Shown: positions 26,557-37,600 of the stretch, piece after piece
How positions within the stretch are numbered: position 1 is the first letter of the stretch
Layout: every line of letters begins with the position of its first letter
Translations under genes and position numbers: made by a program
Origin: CBDCYS01 sp965224215
GTDB taxonomy: Bacteria > Acidobacteriota > Terriglobia > Bryobacterales > UBA6623
Direction of reading: 5' to 3'
Assembly (NCBI GenBank): GCA_965224215.1
Contig: CBDCYS010000051.1
Span: 124,001 to 188,000, forward strand
DNA: 64,000 nucleotides
The notes under the pieces: model-generated
Told to the model about the DNA's origin: nothing
The model's input: only the letters and a program-made list of their open reading frames with translations
Databases searched by the model: none

Positions 26557-27587
26557 GATGGGTATCCGGTTGACTCAGGTAGCCCCAAGATGTAGTATGC
26601 CGGCAGATGGAAGATTACCCTCAGAACCTGCCAGAGTTCGAGGCCCGTTTTAGCAGTGAGGAGGCCTGCCGGGAGTATCTGTTCCGGCGGCGCTGGCCGG
26701 ACGGTTTCCGCTGTCCGGGTTGCGGTTGTGGAAAGTCGTGGCCTTTGCGAAAAGTGCTGCTGCAGTGCGCTGCGTGTGGGCGCCAAACCTCGGTGACCGC
26801 CGGGACCATCTTTCAGGACACGCGCAGCCCTTTGCCGTTGTGGTTTCGTGCGATGTGGTGGGTCACCACCCAAAAAACCGGAGCCAGCGCTTTGGGACTG
26901 CAAAGAGTGTTGGGGCGCAACAGGTACGAAACGGCTTGGACCTGGCTGCACAAAATGCGGCGCGCGATGGTGCGGCCGGGACGGGATTTGCTCGCCGGGA
27001 CGGTGGAAGTCGATGAAAGCTACTGGGGGGGGCTCGAAGAGGGCCTGCGGGGCCGAAACCTGAAAAACAAAGCATTGATCGCAGTAGCCGCTCAAGAGGA
27101 TGGGCGGGGTATCGGCCGGATTCGCATGAAGAGAATCGAGGATGCCTCGGGCGAGAGCCTGTTGCCTTTCGTGGAGGAGTGCATCGAGCCGGGCAGCGTG
27201 GTGCATACCGACGGCTGGCCCGGTTACTCCGGGTTGAAAAAGGAAGGCTACGTCCATCAGGTCACAGTTGTCAGCAGGCAGGAGCAGTCCGCGTCGGAAT
27301 TGATGCCCCGCGTCCACCGCGTGATGTCACTGCTCAAGCGCTGGCTGCTGGGCACCCATCAGGGCGCCGTGAGCCACAAACATCTGGACTACTACCTGGA
27401 CGAGTTCACCTTCCGTTTCAACCGCCGCAAATCCAAAAGCCGCGGCAAACTCTTCTATCGGCTCGTCCAGCAGGCGGTAGCCGTGGATCCGGCGACTTAC
27501 AAGATGATTGTTCACCCGGTTACAGAACCCAAGAAAATCCCCAAACCACAAGATATTGGGGCTACCTGAGTCAACCGGATACCCATC
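26557..27587 (+). mobile_element. IS1595-type element, copy 2 (1031 bp)
   Basis: Same inverted repeats as copy 1. The flanks are ATCAGGAA at 26549-26556 and 27588-27595, a perfect 8-bp duplication within the transposase of IS1380 copy C. Confidence 0.95.
26607..27569 (+). CDS. IS1595-family transposase (ISXO2-like), copy 2
   Basis: 320 residues, intact, with the same zinc ribbon and DDE residues as copy 1. It differs from copy 1 at about ten positions (for example ARFSSEE versus SRFSSEE, CGRQTS versus CGCQTS, EEGLRGR versus EEDLRGR). These are substitutions rather than decay, so the two copies arrived separately or diverged under constraint. Confidence 0.93.
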   Translation: MEDYPQNLPEFEARFSSEEACREYLFRRRWPDGFRCPGCGCGKSWPLRKVLLQCAACGRQTSVTAGTIFQDTRSPLPLWFRAMWWVTTQKTGASALGLQRVLGRNRYETAWTWLHKMRRAMVRPGRDLLAGTVEVDESYWGGLEEGLRGRNLKNKALIAVAAQEDGRGIGRIRMKRIEDASGESLLPFVEECIEPGSVVHTDGWPGYSGLKKEGYVHQVTVVSRQEQSASELMPRVHRVMSLLKRWLLGTHQGAVSHKHLDYYLDEFTFRFNRRKSKSRGKLFYRLVQQAVAVDPATYKMIVHPVTEPKKIPKPQDIGAT

Positions 27588-27897
27588 ATCAGGAAAAGGG
27601 CCTGTTTGAACGGCTGATGCGACGGCTGCGGGCGATGGGGCCGCCGGGATCGAGCTTGGCGCCGGTGGTGGAGGGTGCGCTGAGCTGAGGGGCACTCCAT
27701 GCATAAAATTTCATGCACTTGCCGCAACGTACTGGGAACACGCCGCTTGCCAGCCCGCTTTTGCCCTGCCGGGATCAGGAGGCGGCTCAAACGGGGAGGG
27801 AAACAGCAGAAAAGACGACTTGCGAAATCACTGAGTTGACACGAGTGCCGCTATCGCCACAACTCCATCGACGATGGCTACGCCGAATCTGTGCATA

Positions 27898-28927
27898 TCT
27901 GGTTATCCACTTTACTCTAGTTGGTGGGCTGGGGCTTGGTGATAATGTCTCGATAGGTCAAGGCCTTACGGAGAACCAACTGTTCGACGAGTCGGTGGAA
28001 GATCTTGCCTACGTGGCGGGACTTTCGACGGTTGAAGCGAAAGGTGAATTCATCGAGGTAGCCTTGCAGATGCACTTTACTCACCTTCCCTTGGTGCGTC
28101 GCTACCAACCAGCGCTTGAGCAGTGAGGCAACCAGGTGGACATGCGCGAATTCCTCGGCGGCTATCTGCGAGTCTCCCGCTGTGTGGGTGACCCGATAGC
28201 GATAGCCGGCTTTCTTCAAGCCCCGGTAACCCCTCCAGCCGTCGCTATGGACCAGACTGCCTGACGCCACACAGTCGGTCACAAAACCCACCAGACTCGG
28301 TCCCGATGCGTCGGGGACATGACGCAGACGAATTCGCCCCATTTTGCGGCCCTGCAGTTCCACCGCAACCACAACCAAGGCTTTGCCCACCAGCTCTCGC
28401 CCGCGAACGTGCTTCTCCTTGCCGCCCAAGTAAGTCTCGTCGACTTCGACACTTCCGTCCAGCCGTTCCCGACCCAGCCGAACCATCCGCCTGCCGCAAC
28501 TTCTGCAACATCAGCCAGGCGGTCTGATAGCTGCCCAGACCGAGTTCACGCTGCAAACCCTTGGCGCTCAGCCCTGTTTTCTGAGTGCAGGCCAGCCACA
28601 TGGCCAGAAACCAACTCCGCAGCGGCACCCGCGAGTTGTGCAGGATGGTTCCCGCCGTGGGAGAGGTCTGGCGTCGGCACCCGCTACAGAACATCGTGCC
28701 TCGTCGGGTCGTCCAACCCTTCGTGGCCGAGCAGTTCGGACAAACGAACCCCGCTGGCCAGCGGACACCGAGCAGATACTCGCAGCAAGCTTGCTCGCTG
28801 GCAAACCGTTCAGTGAACTCCACCAGATGTTTTGGAAAATCGTCGCTCAACAGACTCGGTCTTCGCCGCCAACAGCGCGAGTCCAAGGATAGCTTGATTC
28901 ATCACTAGAGTAAAGTGGATAACCAGA
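27898..28927 (-). mobile_element. IS1595-type element of a second subtype, copy 3 (about 1030 bp)
   Basis: Terminal repeats TCTGGTTATCCACTTTACTC and the complement at 28904-28927. CTGTGCATA occurs on both sides (27889-27897 and 28928-28936), giving an 8-9 bp target duplication. The insertion lies in the right terminal repeat of IS1380 copy C. Confidence 0.92.
27917..28886 (-). pseudogene. IS1595-family transposase, subtype 2, frameshifted
   Basis: The N-terminal part (ATG at 28886) has the zinc ribbon CPNCSATKGW and CSGCRRQTSP and runs to LMLQKLRQ. A 1-nt shift near 28490-28500 moves the frame, and the second part continues MVRLGRERLDGSVEVDETYL (first Asp), LVHSDGWRGYRGLKKAGY (second Asp), QGYLDEFTFRFNRRKS. 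The family normally uses one frame, so this is decay or a sequencing slip in CGGCAGGCGG rather than programmed frameshifting. Confidence 0.85.
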
Positions 28928-28948
28928 CTGTGCATAATTCAGGTGTCA

Positions 28949-29122
28949 CACTCATTCCTGCTTGCCGCATTGACACGCGGTTACGCACTTGTCCGAGCCA
29001 GGTGATGAGAACAGCAGGCCAAGAATGCAGCGGCAAAGCAGCATCCTGTGCCTTTGACATCAACGTTTGCTGGGCCTAAACTGGCGAGTAGTACCCGGCA
29101 CCGGCATATAAGAGGTTAACGA
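28949..29122. other. Intergenic gap after the composite block
   Basis: No gene seen. AAGAGG at about 29111 gives a plausible ribosome-binding site for the gene starting at 29123. Confidence 0.5.
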
Positions 29123-31828
<2,706 letters not shown>

Positions 31829-31850
31829 GAACACCGTTACTAGGAAGATC

Positions 31851-33362
31851 ATGCCCGAAAACCGCGAGGAGAATCCATTCAGCCGCCTGCATGGCGGACG
31901 CAAGAAGCAGTTCATGTCTCGCCGCGATTTTCTGTTCGAGGCGGGCGAAGGCATCAGCGGGATCGCGCTGGCCGCGATGATGGCGCAGGAAGGCCTGTTG
32001 GCCGCTGATCCGGATACTGGCGTATCCGCTTGCGAAAGCTCCGGTGACATTCAGTCGCCGCTGGCTGCCCGGAATAGTCATTTCGAACCACGAGCCAAGT
32101 CCGTCATCTCTCTGTTCATGAGCGGCGGAGTCAGCCACATCGACACCTTTGACCCGAAGCCGATGCTGACGAAATACCATGGCCAGCCGCTGAGTAGCAA
32201 GGGCCGGGTTCGGGTCCGCCAGGGTTATCCCGGGCCGTTGATGAAGAGTCCGTTCGAGTTCAAGAAGTACGGCCAGAGCGGAATCGAGGTCTCGGAGTTG
32301 TTCCCGCACATCGGCGGCATGATCGATGACATTGCCCTGATCCGCTCGGGCAAGGGGCGTTCGAATGATCACGTCGTGGCGCACTATGAGTGGAACACGG
32401 GCTCCTTGTTGATGGGTTTCCCGAGTGTCGGCTCTTGGGTGACTTACGGGCTGGGGTCGGAGAATCAAAATCTGCCAGGTTTCGTCGTCGTTTACGACCA
32501 TCGCGGCGGCCCCTTCAGTGGACCGGCGAATTGGGGTGCGGGCTACTTGCCGGCGGCGTATCAAGGCACGGTTTTTCGTTCTGCCGGCGACCCGATTTTG
32601 GACTTGCGGCCACCGGAAAAATACGTCTCCCCCGAGCAGCAGCGCTCGCGCCTGGACCACCTGGCCGTGCTCAACGAAGAGCATGCCAAGAAGTACCCGG
32701 GCAGCACCGAGCTGGCCGCGCGGATTGCCTCCTATGAGCTGGCCTATCGGATGCAATCTTGCGCCCCCGAGGCCGTGGACATATCAAACGAAACGGAAGC
32801 GACCAAGCGGAACTACGGGATGGATAATCCGGTCACCGAGGCCTTCGGTAAGCAATGTCTGCTGGCCCGCCGCATGGTCGAACGCGGAGTGCGATTCGTG
32901 CAGCTCTACAATGGTGCGATTGTCAACCAGAACGTCGACACGTGGGACGCCCATAGCAACCTAGTCGAGAACCATACGATGCATTCGGCGGAGGTTGACA
33001 AGCCGATCGCGGGGCTCATTCAAGATCTCAAACAGCGCGGCTTGCTCGACGATACGCTGGTCGTTTGGCATAGCGAGTTCGGCCGCATGCCCATCTCTCA
33101 ACGCGGGGTTGGCCGCGACCACAATCCGGGCGCTTTGTCGCTGTGGATGGCAGGCGCCGGAATCCATGGCGGGCAGGTAATCGGATCAAGCGACGAGTTC
33201 GGCTACAAGGCCGAGGAACAGGTCGTCACCTACCACGACGTTCACGCCACGATGCTGCACATGCTCGGGCTGGACCACAAACGGCTCACATACTACTTCA
33301 ACGGCCGCAACATGCGGCTCACTGATGTTCACGGTGAGCTGATCCCCCAGATCGTGGCTTAG
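31851..33362 (+). CDS. DUF1501 (sulfatase-like fold) Tat-exported protein
   Basis: 503 residues from the ATG at 31851, which has GGAAG just upstream; longer starts would overlap the preceding gene. A Tat-type signal SRRDFLFEAGEGISGIALAA lies at about 22-45. The domain has the DUF1501 landmarks MSGGVSHIDTFDPKP, SNDHVVAHYEWNTGS, VERGVRFVQLYNG, VWHSEFGRMP and GRDHNPGALSLWMAG, an alkaline-phosphatase-like core without the sulfatase Cys/Ser signature. These proteins are nearly always encoded next to PSD1 cytochromes, as here 22 bp downstream, so they probably form a periplasmic complex. Substrate unknown. Confidence 0.93.
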   Translation: MPENREENPFSRLHGGRKKQFMSRRDFLFEAGEGISGIALAAMMAQEGLLAADPDTGVSACESSGDIQSPLAARNSHFEPRAKSVISLFMSGGVSHIDTFDPKPMLTKYHGQPLSSKGRVRVRQGYPGPLMKSPFEFKKYGQSGIEVSELFPHIGGMIDDIALIRSGKGRSNDHVVAHYEWNTGSLLMGFPSVGSWVTYGLGSENQNLPGFVVVYDHRGGPFSGPANWGAGYLPAAYQGTVFRSAGDPILDLRPPEKYVSPEQQRSRLDHLAVLNEEHAKKYPGSTELAARIASYELAYRMQSCAPEAVDISNETEATKRNYGMDNPVTEAFGKQCLLARRMVERGVRFVQLYNGAIVNQNVDTWDAHSNLVENHTMHSAEVDKPIAGLIQDLKQRGLLDDTLVVWHSEFGRMPISQRGVGRDHNPGALSLWMAGAGIHGGQVIGSSDEFGYKAEEQVVTYHDVHATMLHMLGLDHKRLTYYFNGRNMRLTDVHGELIPQIVA

Positions 33363-33379
33363 AGTTTGAACACCCGTAG

Positions 33380-33470
33380 CGCAGGGCTCGTCAGAGACCT
33401 GCGGCTTTTCGCTCCTTCGCTTGAAGCAGTCGGTCTGGCGAAAGGCCGCAGGCCTCTGACGAGCCCTGCG
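33380..33470. repeat. 33-bp near-perfect inverted repeat (long hairpin)
   Basis: Arms at 33380-33412 and 33438-33470 (CGCAGGGCTCGTCAGAG and its complement) match at 31 of 33 positions around a 25-nt loop. It begins 17 bp after the DUF1501 stop, so it may end transcription or mRNA decay, or it may be a small palindromic repeat unit. Confidence 0.85.
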
Positions 33471-33840
33471 ATGATATGGTGTGACCTGTCAAGTTGGCGC
33501 GCACGACTGCTGTCGCGCGGAGCCTCAACTCCGCGTTGGCCAACGAACGAGGACAAGAAGAACAGCCTGTGGAAGAGAGCGTTTACGACGATGGATCTAT
33601 CTGATATTCGCGGGTTCTCGCCAGAGTAGTCTGCGTCGTGGAGCTGCCTCACTCTACGGACGAAGGTCGTTCAACCGAGCGCTTCCTTGACGAAGGTCGC
33701 TCCATCAAGCGCTTCTTAGCGCAGTCGAGGGTTCTCCTGGCAGGCTCAGTTTCCAGTCAGCCGTCCTCCTTGTCCTACCTTGTGAGGCTGCCGCCCGAAG
33801 CCGGCAACCAAAATCGTTATCGCTACCGCTTGCTGGCAGC

Positions 33841-33932
33841 TCATCGTCCTCGGCAGCTAGCCATCGTCCTCGGCAGCTAGCCATCGTCCTCGGCAGCTAG
33901 CCATCGTCCTCGGCAGCTAGCCATCGCCCTCG
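33841..33932. repeat. 20-bp tandem repeat, about 4.6 copies
   Basis: Unit CCATCGTCCTCGGCAGCTAG repeated head-to-tail at 33841, 33861, 33881, 33901 and, partly, 33921. It contains GCTAGC-like palindromes and no open frame of note. Confidence 0.9.
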
Positions 33933-33963
33933 TATAAGGTGCCTCTTGGCGGCCGGACGGGTT

Positions 33964-34007
33964 CTGTCAAGGGCGCGGGTTACCGCGGCGAAGCGTACCC
34001 TTGACAG
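33964..34007. repeat. Nested hairpin CTGTCAAGGG...CCCTTGACAG
   Basis: Perfect 10-bp outer stem (33964-33973 with 33998-34007) enclosing an inner CGCGG-GTTA-CCGCG hairpin (33974-33987). A similar GACAGG-type palindrome lies on the other side of the IS110 element (35575-35649). Confidence 0.75.
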
Positions 34008-34045
34008 GTTTCGGCCGGTCGCCTACGACGTCAATCGAGGGCGAT

Positions 34046-34399
34046 GGCGGTCTCCCTGGCGGTCTCCTTGTCGGCCGTCTCCCTGGCGGTCTCCCTGGCG
34101 GTCTCCTTGTCGGCCGTCTCCCTGGCGGTCTCCCTGGCGGTCTCCTTGTCGGCCGTCTCCCTGGCGGTCTCCCTGGCGGTCTCCTTGTCGGCCGTCTCCC
34201 TGGCGGTCTCCTTGTCGGCCGTCTCCCTGGCGGTCTCCTTGTCGGCCGTCTCCCTGGCGGTCTCCCTGGCGGTCTCCTTGTCGGCCGTCTCCCTGGCGGT
34301 CTCCTTGTCGGCCGTCTCCCTGGCGGTCTCCTTGTCGGCCGTCTCCCTGGCGGTCTCCCTGGCGGTCTCCTTGTCGGCCGTCTCCCTGTCGGCCGTCTC
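34046..34399. repeat. Minisatellite of 12- and 15-bp units
   Basis: Built from a = GGCGGTCTCCCT, b = GGCGGTCTCCTT and c = GTCGGCCGTCTCCCT in the order abc x4, bc, bc, abc, bc, bc, abc, c. All units are multiples of three, so long open frames exist in several frames on both strands (LAVSLSAVS on plus, RQGDRQGDG on minus). These have no start context or known domain, so I treat the stretch as a repeat, not a gene. It ends just after the IS110 remnant stop. Confidence 0.9.
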
Positions 34400-34405
34400 G
34401 AGCGT

Positions 34406-35575
34406 TCAGCAAGCATTCAATCCCTGTTTCTCCTGTTGTGTTCGGGTCTGTTCGATCACGATTGCCCAGATGAATCCCAGCAGTTCCCGCACGATCGCGG
34501 TCACGACGACATTCGCGTGTTTGCCGTTGTTGCGCCGCTTGCGAAAGCGACCGCAAAGCCGCACCTGCGCCTTCCAGGCGATCGCTTGGACTGGGGGCGA
34601 CGCCTTCTCGGCACGGCGTTGAATCAGCCGCGAGCGGCGTGCCGGGAAGCGATACGCCCAGGAGCATTCGACCAGCAGACGGCGAGCTTCCTCGTTGCCT
34701 GCTTTGGTGATCGCGCCTTGACGGTGTCGCGCTCCGCTCGTGTTCTCCGACGAAGTCACACACCGACGAAACCCATCAGCTCGCGCGGGGAGTCGAAGCG
34801 TGTGAGATCGCCCAGCTCGGCCAGCAACGTCATCCCCGCCAGCCAGTCCACGCCCCGCAGCGCCGTCAACGCCTGCGCTGGCCCTCCCAGGCTCCAGCCT
34901 TCCAGCTGATCATGCAACTGCTGCTCGAGGCGAGCCGTTCGGCTTTGCGCCTGGCGTATCGCCTCGGCGTATTCTTCGTAGGCGATCTGCGAGGCCGGCT
35001 GCTCAAAGCGTTGCGTCTCGAGCCAGCGAAAGTGCGCTTGCGTCCAATTCTTGCGCCCGGGGAAACGCTTGTCGTGGCGCAGCAGCATAGCTCCGAGGCG
35101 TTGACGAAGTTGTTTGTCGATGAGTTTGCAGTCGCCGCGCGCGCGGCTCAGATCGCGGATCGCTTCGTGTTCCGGAGAGGGCGTCCAGACCGTGCTGAGC
35201 TCGCCGGCGCGATCGAGCCGAGCCAGGGTCAGCGCGTCGCGCCGATCGGTCTTGACGCGATCGCCGGATTTGCGCGGGGTCAGCGACGGCGCGACCAGGT
35301 CGCAATCGTGTTCGGTGTCACGAATCTGCCGGCAAATGCCGTAGCCACAGGGGCCGGCTTCGTAGCAGTAGTGCAGCCTCTGACCAGACGGGGCGAGTGC
35401 GGAAATCAAGCGACGAATGGCTTCAGGCCGGTTGTCGATCTTGCCGTAGAAATGCGCCCCGCCCCGCCGCGGCGACAGCGACCGAGATACTGTTTTTGTG
35501 AACGTCCATCCCGACGTATTTGTCGTAATTGTTGCACTTGTTCATCTCTTTGTTGAACTCGCTAGACTCTTTCAT
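34406..35575 (-). pseudogene. IS110-family transposase, two frameshifts
   Basis: N-terminus from ATG 35575: YDKYVGMDVHKNSISVAVA (first acidic residue of the RuvC-like DEDD site). A shift near 35465, in a run of GGCGGGGCGGGGC, leads to AHFYGKIDNRPEAIRRLISA and KTDRRDALTLARLDRAG. The Tnp_20 region (ALTALRGVDWLAGMTLLAEL, then SPRELMGFVG) shifts again near 34765 by an extra dinucleotide into TSSENTSGARHRQGAITKAG with the conserved NEEARRLLVECSWAYR. IS110 enzymes use an element-encoded bridge RNA; with two shifts this copy is dead unless the assembly is wrong there. Confidence 0.85.
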
Positions 35576-35649
35576 GACCTGTCCTCCTCGATGCGGCTCT
35601 GCGCATCTGTTTGAAGCGTAACCCGCGACTCTCGCGGTTGGACAGGTCA
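35575..35649. repeat. IS110-proximal palindrome with 10-bp arms
   Basis: TGACCTGTCC (35575-35584) pairs with GGACAGGTCA (35640-35649). Inside lie ATGCGGCTCTGCGCAT and CCGCGACTCTCGCGG hairpins. It sits at the transposase start, where IS110 elements keep their non-coding end and bridge RNA, so it could be part of that or of the target palindrome. Confidence 0.6.
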
Positions 35650-35677
35650 CTCCATCTTCTCTACGGGAGCTGCACGA

Positions 35678-36604
35678 CTAGGTGAAGAGAGTTTCCCTCA
35701 GTTCCGTGCCCTGTTCCTCGGCCTGTTCGGCGCTGACGTCGATGACCTCGTCCGCTAGGGCGGCAATGTCGTTGAAGCTCAGTCGGCGGCCCCCGTTCAC
35801 GTCGAATCGCTTCACCGCGCCCAGCCCGCGCAGATGCCCGTGGCGGCCTTCCACGTCCGCTTCGATCGGTTCCTGGGTTTCGCCGACCTCACCGCTCACG
35901 GTCAACGAAACGAATCGAACTTTGATATCGATCCGCTGAACACTTCGCTCGATAACCGAGCCGTCCTCGGCATTTTCGACGCGGACCGTTTCGCTTCTGA
36001 CGCGGATCTTCAGGTCGAGTTTCGTCGCCTGACTCTGAAATTCGTTTTCGCCACCAAGACCTTCGAGTGCGGAGCGAATCTGCCCTAAGAACTCGTTCGA
36101 CAGTTCGGTGCTGAAGTCGCCCAGCAGACTGGCTGCGTCGAAGACTCTCTCGATCGCTCCGGTTTGCCCTTCGAGCGCCGAAGAAATTCCTTCAATGTCG
36201 CCACTGTTCAAGGAGAACTGGGACAAACGCACGTTCAGGTCGAGCCGATCTCTCTGGACTGTCGTCGTTGATCCTGAGTCGCTATCTTGACGCACCAACG
36301 TGGAGCTGGAAGCCTTCAGCCTGGCCGAGAGCGAGGAAGCGAAAAAACTTTGCGGCTCCGCGATGGCCGTCGCATTGCCCGTTAGCTCAAGCGCCTGAGT
36401 GGGCGCGGACTGGCGCACGAACGTGTCGCTTCGGAGCCGAAGACTGATCCGGCTCCTGGAGCTCTCGTCCGCATGGGCCTGGTTTACCCGGGCCTCGTTC
36501 ACCCGGGCCTGTTGTGGCCGAGCATGAGATCGAGATAGGAAGCCTCTCGACAGATGAGCGAGACCCCGGGGGTCCGGGGTGTTCAGTCCTATGGCATGAG
36601 ACAT
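35678..36604 (-). CDS. Hypothetical protein with N-terminal Arg/Ala repeats and an EF-hand-like loop
   Basis: 308 residues, family not recognised. Residues about 28-50 contain short repeats (QQARVNEARVNQAHADES). The middle alternates Leu and Ser/Asp in a beta-rich way (DLNVRLSQFSLNSGDIEG, KLDLKIRVRSETVRVENAED, IDIKVRFVSLTVSGEV). Near residue 268 is VKRFDVNGGRRLSFNDIAAL, which resembles a single calcium-binding EF-hand/dockerin loop. No signal peptide is evident. Even codon use and a 926-bp open frame on this strand support a real gene. The neighbour downstream is the IS110 remnant. Confidence 0.6.
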   Translation of the reverse strand: MSHAIGLNTPDPRGLAHLSRGFLSRSHARPQQARVNEARVNQAHADESSRSRISLRLRSDTFVRQSAPTQALELTGNATAIAEPQSFFASSLSARLKASSSTLVRQDSDSGSTTTVQRDRLDLNVRLSQFSLNSGDIEGISSALEGQTGAIERVFDAASLLGDFSTELSNEFLGQIRSALEGLGGENEFQSQATKLDLKIRVRSETVRVENAEDGSVIERSVQRIDIKVRFVSLTVSGEVGETQEPIEADVEGRHGHLRGLGAVKRFDVNGGRRLSFNDIAALADEVIDVSAEQAEEQGTELRETLFT

Positions 36605-36778
36605 GAAGAAGGCTCCTGTTTCGGCGACCGGCCGCTGCCGGGCTGCTGACTGATTCCAGCAACGGCGGTTCCAGACTAAGGCTTCTTATCGGCCCCGCCT
36701 GGTGACGATTGAACAGGAGGTCGAATTACGGTCACTGCGAGACTCGGCCGCGCTCCTCGGGGCGCGGCTCTGTTTCGG

Positions 36779-37543
36779 CTAGGTCACTTCTTCCATGCAG
36801 CCTCTCCAGTAGGGGTGCATCACGACCTCCTTCCAATGCGTGGGGTTGGGCGAGGACGCATCACAGGCCGCCAGAACCTCGTCCTTCGAGACGGCGCCCG
36901 AGCGAATTGCGCTCAGCAGTTGCTCCTTCCAGAGATGCGTATAGGGGTGCTCTGGATTCCTCCAGGGTTGGGTGCTCTGGCGTGTGTAGTGAAGCAACCG
37001 GGTTTCTCCGGGGGTATATTCGTTGAGATGGTTCCAGTAGACCGTGATCTCTTGAGGCAGCACTTTCAGCAAGCCCCCGTTCATGGCCCACCTGTATCTG
37101 TTGCACCTTTCTGCTTCACCCTGTTCCAAAATGAAGTCGCAGGTTTCCTTCAAGGAAGGCCACTGGAGCCGAGCTTTCTCGCAGTCGATGAGCAGCACGG
37201 ACGCCTGCGGAAAACCGCGCAAATAGGTACACCAGGCACAAGTCTCTGAATTTGGATACTGCTGGTCGATCTCCCAAAGCTCTCGGATGTCGGCGAAAAC
37301 AAGCTGATCGGCGTCCAGATAGATGGCGCGCCCTTCGTAACCGCAGAACTCCGGAACGTACCAGCGCTGCATGGAGAATCCGGTTGCTGAGCCGATCGGA
37401 GCCAGCTCGGGACCATCGGTCAGCGAATGAAACTCGATCGATTCGGGTGACTTCGCGTGCTTGAGGATTGTGTGCCGGAGAACCTTGCGCGGAATTTCAG
37501 TGCACGGTTCGGTCCCGACGCAAATACGAATAGGGTTGTCCAT
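36779..37543 (-). CDS. GT8-like glycosyltransferase
   Basis: A 254-residue GT-A fold enzyme. IRICVGTEPCTEIPRKVLRH opens the nucleotide-sugar domain, and AIYLDADQLVFADIRELW contains the DxD metal-binding motif. A conserved WAMNGGLLKVL and LLHYTRQSTQPW (His of the C-terminal metal site) follow. Such enzymes transfer a sugar from a nucleotide sugar to a lipid or glycan. It lies 57 bp downstream of a second glycosyltransferase on the same strand, so both likely act in one surface-glycan pathway. Substrates unknown. Confidence 0.8.
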   Translation of the reverse strand: MDNPIRICVGTEPCTEIPRKVLRHTILKHAKSPESIEFHSLTDGPELAPIGSATGFSMQRWYVPEFCGYEGRAIYLDADQLVFADIRELWEIDQQYPNSETCAWCTYLRGFPQASVLLIDCEKARLQWPSLKETCDFILEQGEAERCNRYRWAMNGGLLKVLPQEITVYWNHLNEYTPGETRLLHYTRQSTQPWRNPEHPYTHLWKEQLLSAIRSGAVSKDEVLAACDASSPNPTHWKEVVMHPYWRGCMEEVT

Positions 37544-37600
37544 AGGTCTCGCGTGCTCTTTCTATACTTCGGCGTTCATTCCGCGTTCAGGATTCGGCGC

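Larger units (their letters stand above)
24669..27688 (+). pseudogene. IS1380 transposase, copy C, in three pieces
   Basis: Piece 1 (24669-25689) covers residues 1-340 and ends at YRVFVT, where the MITE enters. Piece 2 (26220-26556) holds TNLAEPIAAVVWFYNQRAGA to SDHYQE. Piece 3 (27588-27688) holds EKGLFERLMRRLRAM to the stop. The catalytic Glu is separated from both Asp residues, so this copy cannot make transposase. Small differences from copies A and B (QAERKPS, RQTTLATA) show it was already diverging. Confidence 0.92.
18675..28943. mobile_element. 10.27-kb composite transposon-like block bounded by two IS1380 copies
   Basis: The outer end of the IS at 18675 and the outer end of the IS finishing at 28943 are flanked by the same 5-mer TGTCA (18670-18674 and 28944-28948). 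The inner ends have unrelated flanks (TAGTA, TGTTA). This is what a composite transposon moving as one unit leaves behind. The cargo is two decayed polysaccharide genes, invaded later by one more IS1380, three IS1595 and one MITE. Caution: TGTCA is a favoured target of this family, so a chance match after recombination cannot be excluded. Confidence 0.65.
24531..28943 (+). mobile_element. IS1380-type element, copy C, broken by three later insertions
   Basis: Left end CCTGAATTATGCAC at 24531, right end GTGCATAATTCAGG finishing at 28943. Inside lie a MITE (25690-26219), IS1595 copy 2 (26557-27587) and IS1595 copy 3 (27898-28927, inserted in the right terminal repeat). Removing these with one copy of each duplication restores a copy of about 1.8 kb. 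Left flank TGTTA, right flank TGTCA. Confidence 0.9.

Noticed and set aside
27917..28886. Programmed frameshift in the IS1595 subtype 2 transposase
   Set aside because: No slippery heptamer is seen at the shift and the family normally uses a single frame.
33841..33932. CRISPR-like array
   Set aside because: The 20-bp units abut with no spacers and no cas genes occur in the window; it is a plain tandem repeat.
34023..34763. Long Gln/Gly/Asp repeat protein on the minus strand across the minisatellite
   Set aside because: All units are multiples of three, so several frames on both strands stay open. No start context or codon signal favours any of them.
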